A DNA stretch of 42,066 bases. It comes from Ignavibacteriota bacterium. GTDB taxonomy: Bacteria > Bacteroidota > Ignavibacteria > Tepidaquicellales > Tepidaquicellaceae. The stretch spans positions 1 through 42,066 of the forward strand of contig JAGQWH010000013.1 in assembly GCA_020437545.1 (NCBI GenBank). Direction: 5' to 3'. The notes under the pieces were generated by a model, which saw only the letters and a list, made by a program, of their open reading frames with translations, was not told the DNA's origin and made no database searches. The translations under genes were made by a program, and so were the position numbers. This document shows positions 1 to 9,747 of the stretch, piece after piece. The stretch's first letter is position 1; each line of letters begins with the position of its first letter.

Positions 1-216
1 TGAACAGATAAAAACATAGATTAGCATTTATTATTAAAGCTTTTTTACTTATTTGAAAATGTTTTGGACAGTATTGTAAATAAGTACATTAAACATTTTT
101 ACTTATGCTTATTTTAAAATTTAATTAATTCTATAAGTATCAAATTGAAATTTCATACCTTAAAGTATACATTAAATTTTGATTTTATAATTAATACTTT
201 AAAATAAAAATCCCAA

Positions 217-561
217 ATGCTTTATTTTATCCTGATTCTGTATTTTTCCGTGGCAATGCTCGGTATTTTTCTTTTTGTTAAATTATATTCAAAAAATCCA
301 CCCAAACTTGTAACCGGTATTATACACGGATCATTGGGATTATTAGGACTTGCTTTAATTATTGGATATATGTCATTTCAAAAAGGAGATGTTCCGGTTT
401 ATGGATTTTTCTTTCTTTTAATCGCATTCTTTTTTGGAGGCGGAATGATAGCTACGACATTATCCGGAAAAAAATATCCTAAATTAATTTTATTCTTCCA
501 TATTGCATTTGCTTTGACAGGATTGTATCTGTTGTTTACTTTTGGAATAAGTAAATTTTAA
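217..561 (+). CDS. Small polytopic membrane protein, unknown function
   Basis: This 114-residue protein is almost entirely hydrophobic. It has about four predicted membrane segments (roughly residues 1-22, 33-52, 60-80 and 90-110) separated by short lysine-containing loops. I do not recognise the family. The ATG at 217 starts directly with a hydrophobic stretch, and no earlier in-frame start is evident in the AT-rich leader. It stands about 100 bp ahead of nuoI on the same strand, but the gap and the promoter-like element before nuoI suggest separate transcription. It is likely an inner-membrane protein. Length, codon use and continuous hydrophobicity support a real gene, but no function can be assigned. 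Confidence 0.75.
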   Translation: MLYFILILYFSVAMLGIFLFVKLYSKNPPKLVTGIIHGSLGLLGLALIIGYMSFQKGDVPVYGFFFLLIAFFFGGGMIATTLSGKKYPKLILFFHIAFALTGLYLLFTFGISKF

Positions 562-631
562 TTGTACTATTGATGTTTGGTACAATAAAAATTTGTACGA
601 ATAATACCTTAATATTTATTAAACTTTCTGT

Positions 632-639
632 TATATTTG
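632..639 (+). promoter_or_regulatory. Putative Bacteroidota-type -7 element before nuoI
   Basis: TATATTTG matches the TAnnTTTG -7 consensus of Bacteroidota promoters exactly and ends 19 bases before the nuoI ATG. No clear TTG-type -33 element lies at the expected distance, so this rests on the -7 match alone. Confidence 0.45.
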
Positions 640-658
640 CTAAAATGATTTTATATAT

Positions 659-1150
659 ATGCCAATAATTAAGAAAAAAGATCTAAATTTATTTGAACAA
701 ACATACATACCGCAGATCGTTAAAGGTCTTGGACTTACATTAAAGCAAATGTTCAAGCCGAAATTCACCAGGCAATATCCCGAAGAAAAATGGATACCGC
801 CTGCATCATACAGAGGCAGACCTGTATTAGTTCAGGAAGATGACGGTACAGAAAGATGTGTTGCCTGTGCGCTTTGCTCAAGGGTATGTCCTGCTCTTGC
901 TATAGAAGTTCAGGCAGGAGAAACCGAACGAGATAAAGAAAGATATCCCGAGAAATTTGAAATAAATATGGTCAGATGTATCTTTTGCGGATTTTGCGAA
1001 GAAGTCTGTCCTGAAGAAGCAATAGTAATGAGTGAAGAATATGAGCTTGTATTCAGCAGTCAGGAAGAAGCTGTATTTGGAAAGGATAAATTGCTCGTAC
1101 CAAAAGAGAAACTTAAAAAAAGATTGGATTTTTTACAGGAGTACAGATAA
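659..1150 (+). CDS. nuoI: NADH-quinone oxidoreductase subunit I (2x[4Fe-4S] ferredoxin subunit)
   Basis: NuoI is the peripheral-arm subunit of respiratory complex I. It carries the two [4Fe-4S] clusters N6a and N6b that pass electrons towards the quinone site. Both cluster motifs are intact: C67-x2-C70-x2-C73-x3-C77-P and C107-x2-C110-x2-C113-x3-C117-P. The N-terminal segment (about residues 10-50, with a [15 protein letters not shown]-like stretch) is typical of the family, and 163 residues is a normal length. The gene is not beside nuoH or nuoJ. Its only close neighbour is a T9SS cargo gene 11 bp downstream, and the nuoK-nuoL pair lies about 19 kb away. The ATG at 659 is the natural start, with no Shine-Dalgarno sequence. 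Confidence 0.93.
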   Translation: MPIIKKKDLNLFEQTYIPQIVKGLGLTLKQMFKPKFTRQYPEEKWIPPASYRGRPVLVQEDDGTERCVACALCSRVCPALAIEVQAGETERDKERYPEKFEINMVRCIFCGFCEEVCPEEAIVMSEEYELVFSSQEEAVFGKDKLLVPKEKLKKRLDFLQEYR

Positions 1151-1161
1151 AAACAGATATC

Positions 1162-1830
1162 ATGAAAAATTTATTAACAGGAATATTTATATTTGTTTTG
1201 CTTTCAAATTTATCCATGGCAGATAATGTTGATAAATTTAAAAATAAGATTACATCATTTACGGCAAAAATTAATAAAGCGGAAGTTGAACTTAACTGGG
1301 CAATTAGTAATCCTGCCAATTTAAATAAGTATAAAATAGAAAGTAAAACATCCGGGAGTGCATTATATAATTCTCTGACTGAAGTTGTCTTTTCCAATTT
1401 CAGAAAAAAAGAAGAAACTGATTCACTTTCGACATATTATTATACTTTTTCGGACAACCCTGATGAAAATGGTGTTTATTTTTATAAACTTAGTGTTTAT
1501 GATATATTTAATAAAATCGTAGCCTCAGAGGAAATCAAAATAGGCATAGCAGGAGTTCCTGAAATTAAACTGAATCAGAATAGTCCAAATCCATTTAATC
1601 CGTCAACATTAATTTCATATCAGGTTTTAGTACCAACCAAAGTAAGATGCATTGTTTACAGTCTTACAGGTCAGTTTGTTGATGAGTTACTGAATGCTTT
1701 TCAATCGCCAGGTACTTACAGCATAGAATTTAATGCTAATAAATACAGCGAGTTATCAAGTGGAATATATTTTTATAAGATCGAAACGAACTACACTTCC
1801 GATATAAAGAAAATGATATTTACAAAATAA
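1162..1830 (+). CDS. Secreted protein with T9SS C-terminal sorting domain
   Basis: This 222-residue secreted protein has a signal peptide at residues 1-20 (lysines followed by a hydrophobic core, ending SMA). A fibronectin-III-like beta domain spans about 35-130. A type IX secretion sorting domain runs from about 136 to the end, with the PNPFNP box at 142-147, a later SGIYFYKI strand and a lysine-rich terminus ending FTK. Family knowledge predicts export by Sec, transport across the outer membrane by T9SS, and cleavage of the C-terminal domain. The gene starts 11 bp after nuoI, so the two may share a transcript, although no functional link is obvious. The mature function is unknown. Confidence 0.85.
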   Translation: MKNLLTGIFIFVLLSNLSMADNVDKFKNKITSFTAKINKAEVELNWAISNPANLNKYKIESKTSGSALYNSLTEVVFSNFRKKEETDSLSTYYYTFSDNPDENGVYFYKLSVYDIFNKIVASEEIKIGIAGVPEIKLNQNSPNPFNPSTLISYQVLVPTKVRCIVYSLTGQFVDELLNAFQSPGTYSIEFNANKYSELSSGIYFYKIETNYTSDIKKMIFTK

Positions 1831-1937
1831 ATTTTCTTTTGAATATTAAATTCTTCCCGATCAACATTTCAGATTTGCGTTCAAAGTCTTTTAAATTGAA
1901 GATTTTTATTGAATTAATTATTTTGACGTCATAACAC

Positions 1938-3260
1938 ATGGAAGATTTTAAGTCTATATTTTTTGATCTTTTCTTACTTTTTCTTTTCGTATTACTAAAT
2001 GCATTATTTGTAGCTGCAGAGTTTGCTTTGGTAAAAGTAAGAAAAACACAATTGTTGCCTGAAGAAATCAGTAAAAATGGTAAAGCAAAACTTGCTCTTC
2101 GTCTTATTACCAATCTTGACCAGTCTTTAGCTGCAACACAGTTTGGGATTACGATATCTTCTCTGGGTCTTGGATGGATCGGTGAACCTGTAACTGCAAG
2201 AATACTGGAACCCTTGTTTCAGTGGCTTAGTATCGATAACCCCAAGACTATCCATACTATTTCACTTTCTGTCGGTTTTGTATTAATTACTTTTCTTCAT
2301 ATCATTATCGGAGAACTCGCTCCAAAATCCCTGGCAATAAGACATCCAAAACAGACTACTTTGTTCATTGCCTGGCCATTAAATATTTTTTATCTGATAT
2401 TCAAACTGCCGATAATAGTTCTGAATGCAGCAGCAAACAAGATACTGAAAATTGTTGGTATAGAACCTGTAAGTGAATTTGAAAGATCACATTCGGAAGA
2501 AGAGATAAGAATGCTTATATCAGAGGGAACTAAATCCGGTGAAATAGACGAAACTGAGCAGGCTATTATTCAGAAAGTATTTGGCTTTAATGATAAAACC
2601 GCTGAAGATGTCATGATCCCAAGGAATAAAATGTTTTCAATTGATATTGAGGATAACAGAGATAAAATTATTGAAAGGTTGATAGATGAAGGATATTCAA
2701 GAGTTCCGGTTTATAAAGATACTATTGATAATATTATAGGTATTATTTATTCTAAGGATATTATAAGCGCTGCTGAACACAAAGAAGTTATTGTACTTCA
2801 GGATATAATAAGACCGGTTCATTTCATTCCCGAGACAAAACATATTGGTGAGATCTTAAAAGATTTTCAGAAAAACAACATACATCTTGGGATAGTGGTT
2901 AACGAACATGGAGGAGTCGAAGGATTAATTACTCTTGAGGATATTATTGAAGAAATATTTGGCGAAATAGAAGATGAATATGATACCGAAACTGACGGAA
3001 AAAATATCAAAGCTGACAGAAAAGGTATATATCTTTTAAATCCGAATATAACTATTGAAGAATTCAATAAGCTTCTGAATGCTGACATACCTGTTGATCC
3101 GGATGAATATCAGACTTTAAGCGGCTTTCTGCAAAAAGTAACCGGACACGTACCTGATATTTATGAAAGAATAGATTATAAAGGTCTTGTAATGACAATT
3201 ATGCAGAAATCAGGAATAAAACTACTTCAGGTAAAAGTACAAAAGCTAAAAAATTATTAA
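1938..3260 (+). CDS. CNNM/HlyC-CorC family membrane protein with CBS pair
   Basis: The 440-residue protein has three parts. An N-terminal CNNM (DUF21) membrane domain covers about residues 1-190 with roughly four membrane helices. A pair of CBS domains follows at about 205-335 (motifs EGYSRVPVY and NIIGIIYSKDII). A CorC_HlyC transporter-associated domain occupies about 350-435, after the acidic GEIEDEYD hinge. Members of this family are linked to magnesium or cobalt efflux and are often annotated as haemolysins; the transport role here is inferred. The ATG at 1938 begins MEDFKS immediately before the first membrane helix. It lies 48 bp upstream of mlaE on the same strand and may be the first gene of that run. 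Confidence 0.9.
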   Translation: MEDFKSIFFDLFLLFLFVLLNALFVAAEFALVKVRKTQLLPEEISKNGKAKLALRLITNLDQSLAATQFGITISSLGLGWIGEPVTARILEPLFQWLSIDNPKTIHTISLSVGFVLITFLHIIIGELAPKSLAIRHPKQTTLFIAWPLNIFYLIFKLPIIVLNAAANKILKIVGIEPVSEFERSHSEEEIRMLISEGTKSGEIDETEQAIIQKVFGFNDKTAEDVMIPRNKMFSIDIEDNRDKIIERLIDEGYSRVPVYKDTIDNIIGIIYSKDIISAAEHKEVIVLQDIIRPVHFIPETKHIGEILKDFQKNNIHLGIVVNEHGGVEGLITLEDIIEEIFGEIEDEYDTETDGKNIKADRKGIYLLNPNITIEEFNKLLNADIPVDPDEYQTLSGFLQKVTGHVPDIYERIDYKGLVMTIMQKSGIKLLQVKVQKLKNY

Positions 3261-3308
3261 CACAAAAATTCTAATTTTTATATTTATTAACTACTCATAT
3301 AATACTGT

Positions 3309-4076
3309 TTGATTTCATTCATAGGAAGAAAGTTTATTCAGTTTTTTACAGAGCTAGGTCAGTTTTCAAGACTGATGACCGGTGTAATAAAAAATTTACC
3401 CCGGGTTTTCAGGGACAGAAAACTGATACTTGAGCAAATGATGCATGTAGGAGTAAATTCTCTTACACTAGTCACTATTATCGGAATTTTTACCGGAGCG
3501 GTATCCTGCTGGCAGGCAGCATATCAGATCAAGGGACTTATTTCATACAGTTATCTTGGGTCAGCTACTACGAAGGCAATAATAATTGAATTAGGTCCGG
3601 TACTGGCAGCTATTGTTCTTGCAGGAAGAGTCGGCGCATCTATGGCTGCAGAGCTCGGAACCATGAAAGTTACCGAACAGATAGATGCTCTTGAAGCTAT
3701 GGCAATCAGTCCTGTCAGATATCTTGCAATGCCACGGATAGTAGCTACAACCTGTATGCTTCCTGTTCTTGTAATCTATGCAAGTTCTATTGCTATACTT
3801 GGTTCATATTCAGTAGCCACTATTTTCCTTGATGTACCAAGCGAAACATTTCTTGGAGCATTTAAAAAATCATTTGAAGCAAAAGATATTTTAGCCGGAT
3901 TTATAAAGGCTTTATTCTTTGGAGTTTCTATTTCTTCTATCGGTTGTTTTATAGGTTTCCAGACCAGCGGTGGCGCTGAAGGAGTTGGATTGGCAACGAT
4001 TAAGGCGTTTGTTATAGCTGCTGCATCCATACTTATACTTGATTATGTATTATGGAATTTCCTAATTGGAATGTAA
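3309..4076 (+). CDS. mlaE: MlaE-family ABC transporter permease (phospholipid transport)
   Basis: The 255-residue protein is an integral membrane permease of the MlaE (DUF140) family. These form the inner-membrane core of ABC systems that move phospholipids between the inner and outer membranes. The family signature lies near residues 98-140, including GPVLAAIVLAGRVGAS, AAELGTMKVTEQIDAL and ISPVRYLAMPR, followed by several C-terminal membrane helices. The best start is TTG at 3309 (MISFIGRK), which gives the usual family length; no in-frame ATG fits the N-terminus. The ATPase (MlaF) and MCE protein (MlaD) are not adjacent, so the partners must be encoded elsewhere. pyrB follows 11 bp later, suggesting co-transcription. 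Confidence 0.9.
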   Translation: MISFIGRKFIQFFTELGQFSRLMTGVIKNLPRVFRDRKLILEQMMHVGVNSLTLVTIIGIFTGAVSCWQAAYQIKGLISYSYLGSATTKAIIIELGPVLAAIVLAGRVGASMAAELGTMKVTEQIDALEAMAISPVRYLAMPRIVATTCMLPVLVIYASSIAILGSYSVATIFLDVPSETFLGAFKKSFEAKDILAGFIKALFFGVSISSIGCFIGFQTSGGAEGVGLATIKAFVIAAASILILDYVLWNFLIGM

Positions 4077-4087
4077 ATTTATAAAAA

Positions 4088-5005
4088 ATGAATTTTCCTT
4101 ATCATCTTACAGGTTTACGGGATATTGAATTTAAATATCTGGAAGAGATATTTGAACTGACAAAATATTTTAAAAAATTGATTGTTGAAAAGAAAACAAT
4201 AAAGGAAGAGCTTAGATCAAGATCCGTTATTAATCTGTTCTTTGAGAATTCTACAAGAACGCTGACATCATTTGAGTTATCAGAAAAAATGATGGGAATG
4301 AACACTGTTAATTTTACATCAAGTGGTTCATCTATAAGTAAAGGTGAAAGTCTTCTCGATACAATAAAGAATATTGATGCAATGAAATTTGATTATACAG
4401 TTGTCAGACATTCAACTCCGGGCATACCTCTGTTACTTCAAAAATTTTCCGGTTCAAAAATAATAAATGCCGGCGATGGTAAGAATGAACATCCGACACA
4501 GGGTTTACTTGATATTTATACACTGAAAGAAATTTACGGAGACATCAAGGGATTGAATGTATGCATAGTAGGGGACATTTCACACAGCAGGGTTGCGCTT
4601 TCAAATATTTACGGATTAAAAAAATATGATGTAAATGTATCTGTTTGCGGACCTGTTTCTTTTATTCCCGGAAACATTGAAGGACTGGGTGTGAATGTTT
4701 ATAATGATCTTGAAGAAGCTGTAAAGAAAAATGATGTCCTGAATGTTTTGCGGGTTCAGCTTGAAAGAGACGCCGGAAATCTCATCCCTTCTCTTAATGA
4801 ATACAATAAACACTACGGATTAAATGAAAGAGTCCTTAAGTCAAACAAAAAAATAAGGATACTTCATCCCGGACCAATGAATATCAATGTAGAAATTGAT
4901 TACAATACATCAGTTTCGGATAATGCATACATATTTCAGCAGGTAACAAACGGACTTGCCGTAAAATGCGCTGTTTTTAAATTAATGAATGATAATAAAA
5001 ATTAG
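4088..5005 (+). CDS. pyrB: Aspartate carbamoyltransferase, catalytic chain
   Basis: PyrB condenses carbamoyl phosphate and aspartate to N-carbamoyl-aspartate, the first committed step of pyrimidine synthesis, in the cytoplasm. The carbamoyl-phosphate site is intact: STRT at 55-58, K85 in the SSISKGES loop, the RHSTPG stretch and HPTQGLLD. The aspartate-side motifs LRVQLERD and HPGPMN are also present. The length of 305 residues is standard for a stand-alone catalytic chain. No pyrI regulatory chain is adjacent, so the enzyme is probably the unregulated or otherwise regulated trimer type. It starts 11 bp after mlaE and is followed 9 bp later by pyrC, forming a pyrBC pair. Confidence 0.96.
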   Translation: MNFPYHLTGLRDIEFKYLEEIFELTKYFKKLIVEKKTIKEELRSRSVINLFFENSTRTLTSFELSEKMMGMNTVNFTSSGSSISKGESLLDTIKNIDAMKFDYTVVRHSTPGIPLLLQKFSGSKIINAGDGKNEHPTQGLLDIYTLKEIYGDIKGLNVCIVGDISHSRVALSNIYGLKKYDVNVSVCGPVSFIPGNIEGLGVNVYNDLEEAVKKNDVLNVLRVQLERDAGNLIPSLNEYNKHYGLNERVLKSNKKIRILHPGPMNINVEIDYNTSVSDNAYIFQQVTNGLAVKCAVFKLMNDNKN

Positions 5006-5014
5006 AATGTACAG

Positions 5015-6295
5015 ATGGATTTATTATTAAAAGATGCGGAAATAATTTCACCCGGAGAAGATCTTTATAAGACTGCTGATATATTGATTTCAGACGGTAT
5101 AATTCAAAAAATTGGTAAAGTTACCCGTTTTAAAAAAGATACACAAGAAATTAATTGTAAGAAAAAAACAATAGTTCCCGGTTTATATGATATGCATGTT
5201 CATCTGAGAGATCCCGGTCAGACTCACAAAGAAGATCTTACTAGCGGTACGGAAGCGGCAGCTAACGGTGGTTTTACCGGTGTGATGTGTATGCCTAATA
5301 CTGCTCCGCCTCTTGATTCACCTTTGATAGTAAGAGATCTCCTTCAAAGGGCTAAAGGAATTATTGTAGATGTGGATATTGCAGCTTGCGCTACTTCCGG
5401 AAGAAAAGGTGAAAAACTTTCACCAATACTTTCTTTACATGAAGCCGGGGCAATTGCTTTCACCGATGACGGAAGCCCTATTGCAAATCCTGAATTAATG
5501 CGAAGAGTACTTGAATATACTTCACAGATAGATTCGGTTGTGATTCAGCATTGTGAGGATATGGATCTGAGTAATAAAGGCGTAATGAATGAAGGATTTA
5601 TCTCCACTGCTACAGGACTTGGAGGTATTCCTGAAGTCAGTGAAACTATCATTATTGCCAGGGATATTTTGCTCACAAAATATGTAAATAATTCAAGATA
5701 CCACATACAGCATATCTCGTGTGGAAAGAGTGTTGATCTTTTGAGAAAAGCAAAAGAAGAAAATATTAATGTGACCGGTGAAGTTTGTCCGCATCATTTT
5801 ATTTTAACAGACAGAGAATGCAGTAATTACAATACAAATGCCAAGATGAATCCTCCGCTAAGAACTACTGATGATGTTGAAAGCATTCTTGAGGGATTGA
5901 AAGATGATACTATTGAAGTAATATGTACAGATCATGCGCCTCATACAGAGTATGAAAAAAATCAGGGATTTAATGATTCTCCATTTGGAATTGTAGGACT
6001 TGAAACGGCCATTGGACTTTCTTATACATATCTTGTGAAAACAGAAATTATTTCTTTTGAACAGCTGATAATGAAACTATCCGTGAATCCAAGAAAAATA
6101 CTAAGATTAAAAGAAGTTAAAATAGCAGAAGGGGAATCAGCTAATATTTCTGTGCTTGACAGGAATGCAAAATGGAAAATTGATTCATCCAAGTTCAGAT
6201 CAAAAAGCAAAAACACACCATTTGATGATTTTGAAGTTCAGTGTAAACCATTTTGCATAATTAATAATGATCAGATATTTTTTTCTAAATTGTAA
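5015..6295 (+). CDS. pyrC: Dihydroorotase, class I
   Basis: PyrC cyclises carbamoyl-aspartate to dihydroorotate, the third step of pyrimidine synthesis. All metal and catalytic positions of active class I enzymes are visible: H61 and H63 with R65 in DMHVHLRDPG, D151/D152 in FTDDGSP, H179 in IQHCED, H233 in HISCGKS, and D306 in CTDHAPHT. It is therefore likely a true enzyme and not the inactive PyrC-like partner found with some PyrB proteins. The length of 426 residues is typical. It forms a pair with pyrB (9 bp gap) and precedes the parA-like gene by 26 bp. Confidence 0.96.
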   Translation: MDLLLKDAEIISPGEDLYKTADILISDGIIQKIGKVTRFKKDTQEINCKKKTIVPGLYDMHVHLRDPGQTHKEDLTSGTEAAANGGFTGVMCMPNTAPPLDSPLIVRDLLQRAKGIIVDVDIAACATSGRKGEKLSPILSLHEAGAIAFTDDGSPIANPELMRRVLEYTSQIDSVVIQHCEDMDLSNKGVMNEGFISTATGLGGIPEVSETIIIARDILLTKYVNNSRYHIQHISCGKSVDLLRKAKEENINVTGEVCPHHFILTDRECSNYNTNAKMNPPLRTTDDVESILEGLKDDTIEVICTDHAPHTEYEKNQGFNDSPFGIVGLETAIGLSYTYLVKTEIISFEQLIMKLSVNPRKILRLKEVKIAEGESANISVLDRNAKWKIDSSKFRSKSKNTPFDDFEVQCKPFCIINNDQIFFSKL

Positions 6296-6321
6296 AATTG
6301 TAAATTTTAAAATTTTAAAAA

Positions 6322-7107
6322 TTGAGTAAAGTTATTTCAGTTTGTATTCCGAAAGGAGGTGTAGGAAAGACTACTACAGCAGTAAATCTTGCTGCTTCCC
6401 TTGCCGTCGCTGAAAAAAAGACTTTACTTATTGATGTTGACCCATACGGAGCTTCTGCTATTGCGCTGGGCTTTACATCAGATAAGATAAATGCCAGTCT
6501 TGCTGAAGTTTTTGCATTTACACATTCTTTAAAATCTGCAATACATCAGACCGATCTTGAATATCTTGATTTTGTACCTTCAAACATATATTCAATCAGT
6601 ACACATGATAAGTTCCTGAAATTTACGGAAAACAGACTTATTCTTAAAAATGCAATAAAGGAAATCGAAAATTATTATGAATATGTGATCATTGACTGTC
6701 CACCATTGCTAAAAGGCATTTCAACAAATGCTCTGGTAGCTTCGGACTCAATCCTGATTCCAATAAAATCAGGACATTTTTCACTGGAAGCTGTAGACAG
6801 ATTATTCAATTATTTCGACTGGCTGAAAGAGATAGCAAATCCGGATCTGAGCATTGAGGGAATAATTCTAACTATGTATGAGAAAGATTCCAAGGTAACC
6901 AAGATCTCTGAGAGGGAATTGAAGATAAAATATAGTAAATATTTACTAAATACTTTTATACCAAATACAAATTTGCTTAACGAATCTACATTTTACGGAA
7001 AACCGCTGTGCTTGTATAAAATTGACTCAGAAGGTGCGGTTGCTTATCTTAATCTGGCAAATGAAATTCTTCAGAATAATAAAAAAAATAAAACAGAATT
7101 AATTTAA
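6322..7107 (+). CDS. ParA/Soj-family ATPase (orphan, no adjacent parB)
   Basis: This 261-residue P-loop ATPase has the deviant Walker A motif KGGVGKTTTAVN at about residues 11-22, which includes the signature lysine. A switch I-like LLIDVDPYG follows at 36-44 and a Walker B-like VIIDCPP near 120-126. The C-terminal GKPLCLYKIDSEGAVAYL region matches Soj proteins. ParA ATPases position chromosomes, plasmids or protein clusters on nucleoid or membrane surfaces. No ParB or parS-like site was seen beside it. The start is TTG at 6322, giving MSKVISVCIPKGG, and no in-frame ATG precedes the Walker motif. It sits between pyrC and valS in a tight cluster, so expression with housekeeping genes is likely. 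Its cargo is unknown. Confidence 0.88.
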   Translation: MSKVISVCIPKGGVGKTTTAVNLAASLAVAEKKTLLIDVDPYGASAIALGFTSDKINASLAEVFAFTHSLKSAIHQTDLEYLDFVPSNIYSISTHDKFLKFTENRLILKNAIKEIENYYEYVIIDCPPLLKGISTNALVASDSILIPIKSGHFSLEAVDRLFNYFDWLKEIANPDLSIEGIILTMYEKDSKVTKISERELKIKYSKYLLNTFIPNTNLLNESTFYGKPLCLYKIDSEGAVAYLNLANEILQNNKKNKTELI

Positions 7108-7113
7108 TATTTT

Positions 7114-9747
7114 ATGACAGAGATCCCCAAAATATTTGATTTCAAAACTTCAGAAATTTACTGGCAAAAGTTTTGGGATGAAAATAAACTTTATGAATCT
7201 CATCCGGTACCGGGTAAGAAAAAATATTCAGTTGTAATTCCACCCCCTAATGTTACCGGAATTCTTCATTTTGGTCACATGCTGAATAATACAATTCAGG
7301 ATATTTACTGCAGATGGAAAAGGATGCAGGGATATGAAGTTTGCTGGGTGCCGGGAATGGATCATGCTGGAATTGCAACTCAGGTAATGGTTGAAAAGGA
7401 TCTTGCAAAGAGCGGTAAAACAAAACATGATCTGGGAAGAGAAAAATTCATCGAACTTGTCTGGGACTGGAAAGAAAAAAACGGTGGTGTGATCTTAAAA
7501 CAACTTAGAAAACTTGGTGCCTCAGTAGACTGGTCACGGGAAAGATTTACTCTTGATGATGGTTTGTCTAATAATGTGCGAAAAGTTTTTGTCGATCTAT
7601 ATAAAAAAGGTTTAATTTACAGAGGATACAGGATTGTAAACTGGGATCCGGTTTCGCAGACAGCAGTAAGTGATGATGAAATATTTTATGAAGAAAGAAA
7701 CGATAAATTATATTATATAAAATATAAGCTGGAGGATTCCGATGAATTTGTGACTGTAGCAACAACCCGTCCCGAAACAATGTTCGGAGATACCGCAGTT
7801 GCAGTAAATCCTGAAGATAAACGATATAACAAGTTTAAAAATAAGAAAGTTATGCTTCCATTGGTAAACAAACTTATACCTTTGATTCAGGATGAATATG
7901 TGGATAAGGAATTCGGAACTGGTGCATTGAAAGTAACTCCTGCACATGACGTAAATGATTTTGAGATCGGAAAAAGGCATGGACTCGAATCTGTTATTGT
8001 TCTTTCAAAAGATTCAAAGTTAAATGAACTGACAGGGGAGTTCAACGGACTTGGAATCACCGAAGCCCGTGAAAAGATCATAAAAAAGCTAAAAGAAAAA
8101 GACCTTCTTATAAAAGTTGAGGATTATGTACACAATGTTTCTTTATCTGACAGAACAAAAGCAATTATAGAGCCATATTTATCTGAACAGTGGTTTGTAT
8201 CTATGAAAAAACTCGCAGACCCAGCGCTTGAAGTTGTAAAATCAGGTAAAATAAAATTCTTTCCTGAAAGGTATACAAAAGTGTATTATCACTGGATGGA
8301 GAATATACGGGACTGGTGTATTTCAAGACAGCTCTGGTGGGGACATCAGATACCTATCTGGTATCATAAAGAAACAAATCAAATTTATTGTGAGACAGAG
8401 CCGCCTGTGGATATTGAAAACTGGAGACAGGATGAGGATGTTCTTGATACATGGTTTTCATCATGGCTTTGGCCATTAAGTGTTTTTGGCTGGGAGAATA
8501 ATGAAAACGATAAGAAAAATGAAGATCTCAAATATTATTATCCGACAGATTTTTTATCCACTGCACCTGAAATAATATTCTTATGGGTTGCAAGAATGAT
8601 AATGGCAGGGATGGAATATATGAAGGATATTCCATTTTCAGAAGTTTATTTTCATTCAACGTTAAGAGATGGAAAAGGGATAAAGATGTCAAAAACACTG
8701 GGAAATTTTTCGGATGCTATTGAATTGATGGATAAATACGGAACTGATTCACTGAGATTTACCATTGTATATCTTGCTCCGCTGGGAAACGACGTTTTAT
8801 TTGATGAAGAAAAAACTCAGATAGGCAGAAATTTCATTACAAAATTATGGAATGCCGGAAGATTTCTCCTGATGATGAAGGAAAAAATAAAAACTGACGG
8901 AACCGAACAATCCGATAAATATGTGAATGATTTAACAGATAAGTGGCTTGAAAGCAGATATAATTCTTCTTTAAAAAATGCAGATAGATTTTTGCATGAA
9001 TACAGAATTGATGAATATACAAAGACACTGTATAACTTTGTTTGGAGTGATTATTGTGACTGGTATATTGAGCTTATGAAAATAAAGATCAATGAATATC
9101 CTGAACAATCCGGAAGAATAATATCAGATGCAATTGATTATTATGAAAATATACTTAAAATCCTTCACCCTGTAATTCCTTATGTCACAGAGGAATTATG
9201 GCATAATCTTAAAGAGGGAAGAGCTGAAATAAGTATTTCCATTGAAATGCTTCCTTATATTAATGAATCAAAAATTGACCCGGATCAGGAGATTAAGTTT
9301 GAAAAAGTAAAGGAAATTGCATCTGCAATAAGAAATTTAAAAGCAGTAAATAATATTCCTGCCTCATTCAGATCAGAAGTTTTTATAATTTCCTCAGGGG
9401 ATTCGAAAAAACTTATTTCGGAATACAGCAAGTACATAGAAAAATTATGTAATCTTGAAAAACTTGAATCTGTCGAAGATGTCTTAGAAGATGAGAGAAA
9501 TTATGCGAAAGCAGTAGCTGGTAATTATGAAATATTTCTGTCAATTGAAAAGATGGAGAATTCCGATGAGCAGATAGAAAAAATTAAAAAGGATATAGAA
9601 AATTTAAAAAGTTATCTGAATGGACTTGATAAGAAATTATCAAATGAAAATTTCTTAAGTAAAGCAGCACCTGATGTTATTTCCAGAGAAAAACAAAAAC
9701 AGCAGGAGACAAGTGAAAAGATAGAAAAGCTGACTAAGTTAATTTAA
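7114..9747 (+). CDS. valS: Valyl-tRNA synthetase
   Basis: ValS charges tRNA-Val and edits misactivated threonine. The class I signatures are present: HFGH at 52-55 (HIGH motif, in PPPNVTGILHFGH) and KMSK at about 524-527. Between them lies the CP1 editing domain, with TTRPETMFGDTA and the GTGALKVTPAHD stretch, about residues 215-290. The anticodon-binding domain spans about 610-760, and a C-terminal coiled coil occupies about 805-875. The 877 residues are a normal length. It starts 6 bp after the parA-like gene, so it is likely co-transcribed with the pyr genes, and it converges on the arginase gene with 7 bp between stop codons. Confidence 0.97.
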   Translation: MTEIPKIFDFKTSEIYWQKFWDENKLYESHPVPGKKKYSVVIPPPNVTGILHFGHMLNNTIQDIYCRWKRMQGYEVCWVPGMDHAGIATQVMVEKDLAKSGKTKHDLGREKFIELVWDWKEKNGGVILKQLRKLGASVDWSRERFTLDDGLSNNVRKVFVDLYKKGLIYRGYRIVNWDPVSQTAVSDDEIFYEERNDKLYYIKYKLEDSDEFVTVATTRPETMFGDTAVAVNPEDKRYNKFKNKKVMLPLVNKLIPLIQDEYVDKEFGTGALKVTPAHDVNDFEIGKRHGLESVIVLSKDSKLNELTGEFNGLGITEAREKIIKKLKEKDLLIKVEDYVHNVSLSDRTKAIIEPYLSEQWFVSMKKLADPALEVVKSGKIKFFPERYTKVYYHWMENIRDWCISRQLWWGHQIPIWYHKETNQIYCETEPPVDIENWRQDEDVLDTWFSSWLWPLSVFGWENNENDKKNEDLKYYYPTDFLSTAPEIIFLWVARMIMAGMEYMKDIPFSEVYFHSTLRDGKGIKMSKTLGNFSDAIELMDKYGTDSLRFTIVYLAPLGNDVLFDEEKTQIGRNFITKLWNAGRFLLMMKEKIKTDGTEQSDKYVNDLTDKWLESRYNSSLKNADRFLHEYRIDEYTKTLYNFVWSDYCDWYIELMKIKINEYPEQSGRIISDAIDYYENILKILHPVIPYVTEELWHNLKEGRAEISISIEMLPYINESKIDPDQEIKFEKVKEIASAIRNLKAVNNIPASFRSEVFIISSGDSKKLISEYSKYIEKLCNLEKLESVEDVLEDERNYAKAVAGNYEIFLSIEKMENSDEQIEKIKKDIENLKSYLNGLDKKLSNENFLSKAAPDVISREKQKQQETSEKIEKLTKLI

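Noticed and set aside
6296-6321. AT-rich TAAATTTTAAAATTTTAAAA between pyrC and the parA-like gene as a terminator
   Set aside because: It is self-complementary only by A/T content, lacks a GC stem, and the genes on both sides are closely spaced and co-oriented.
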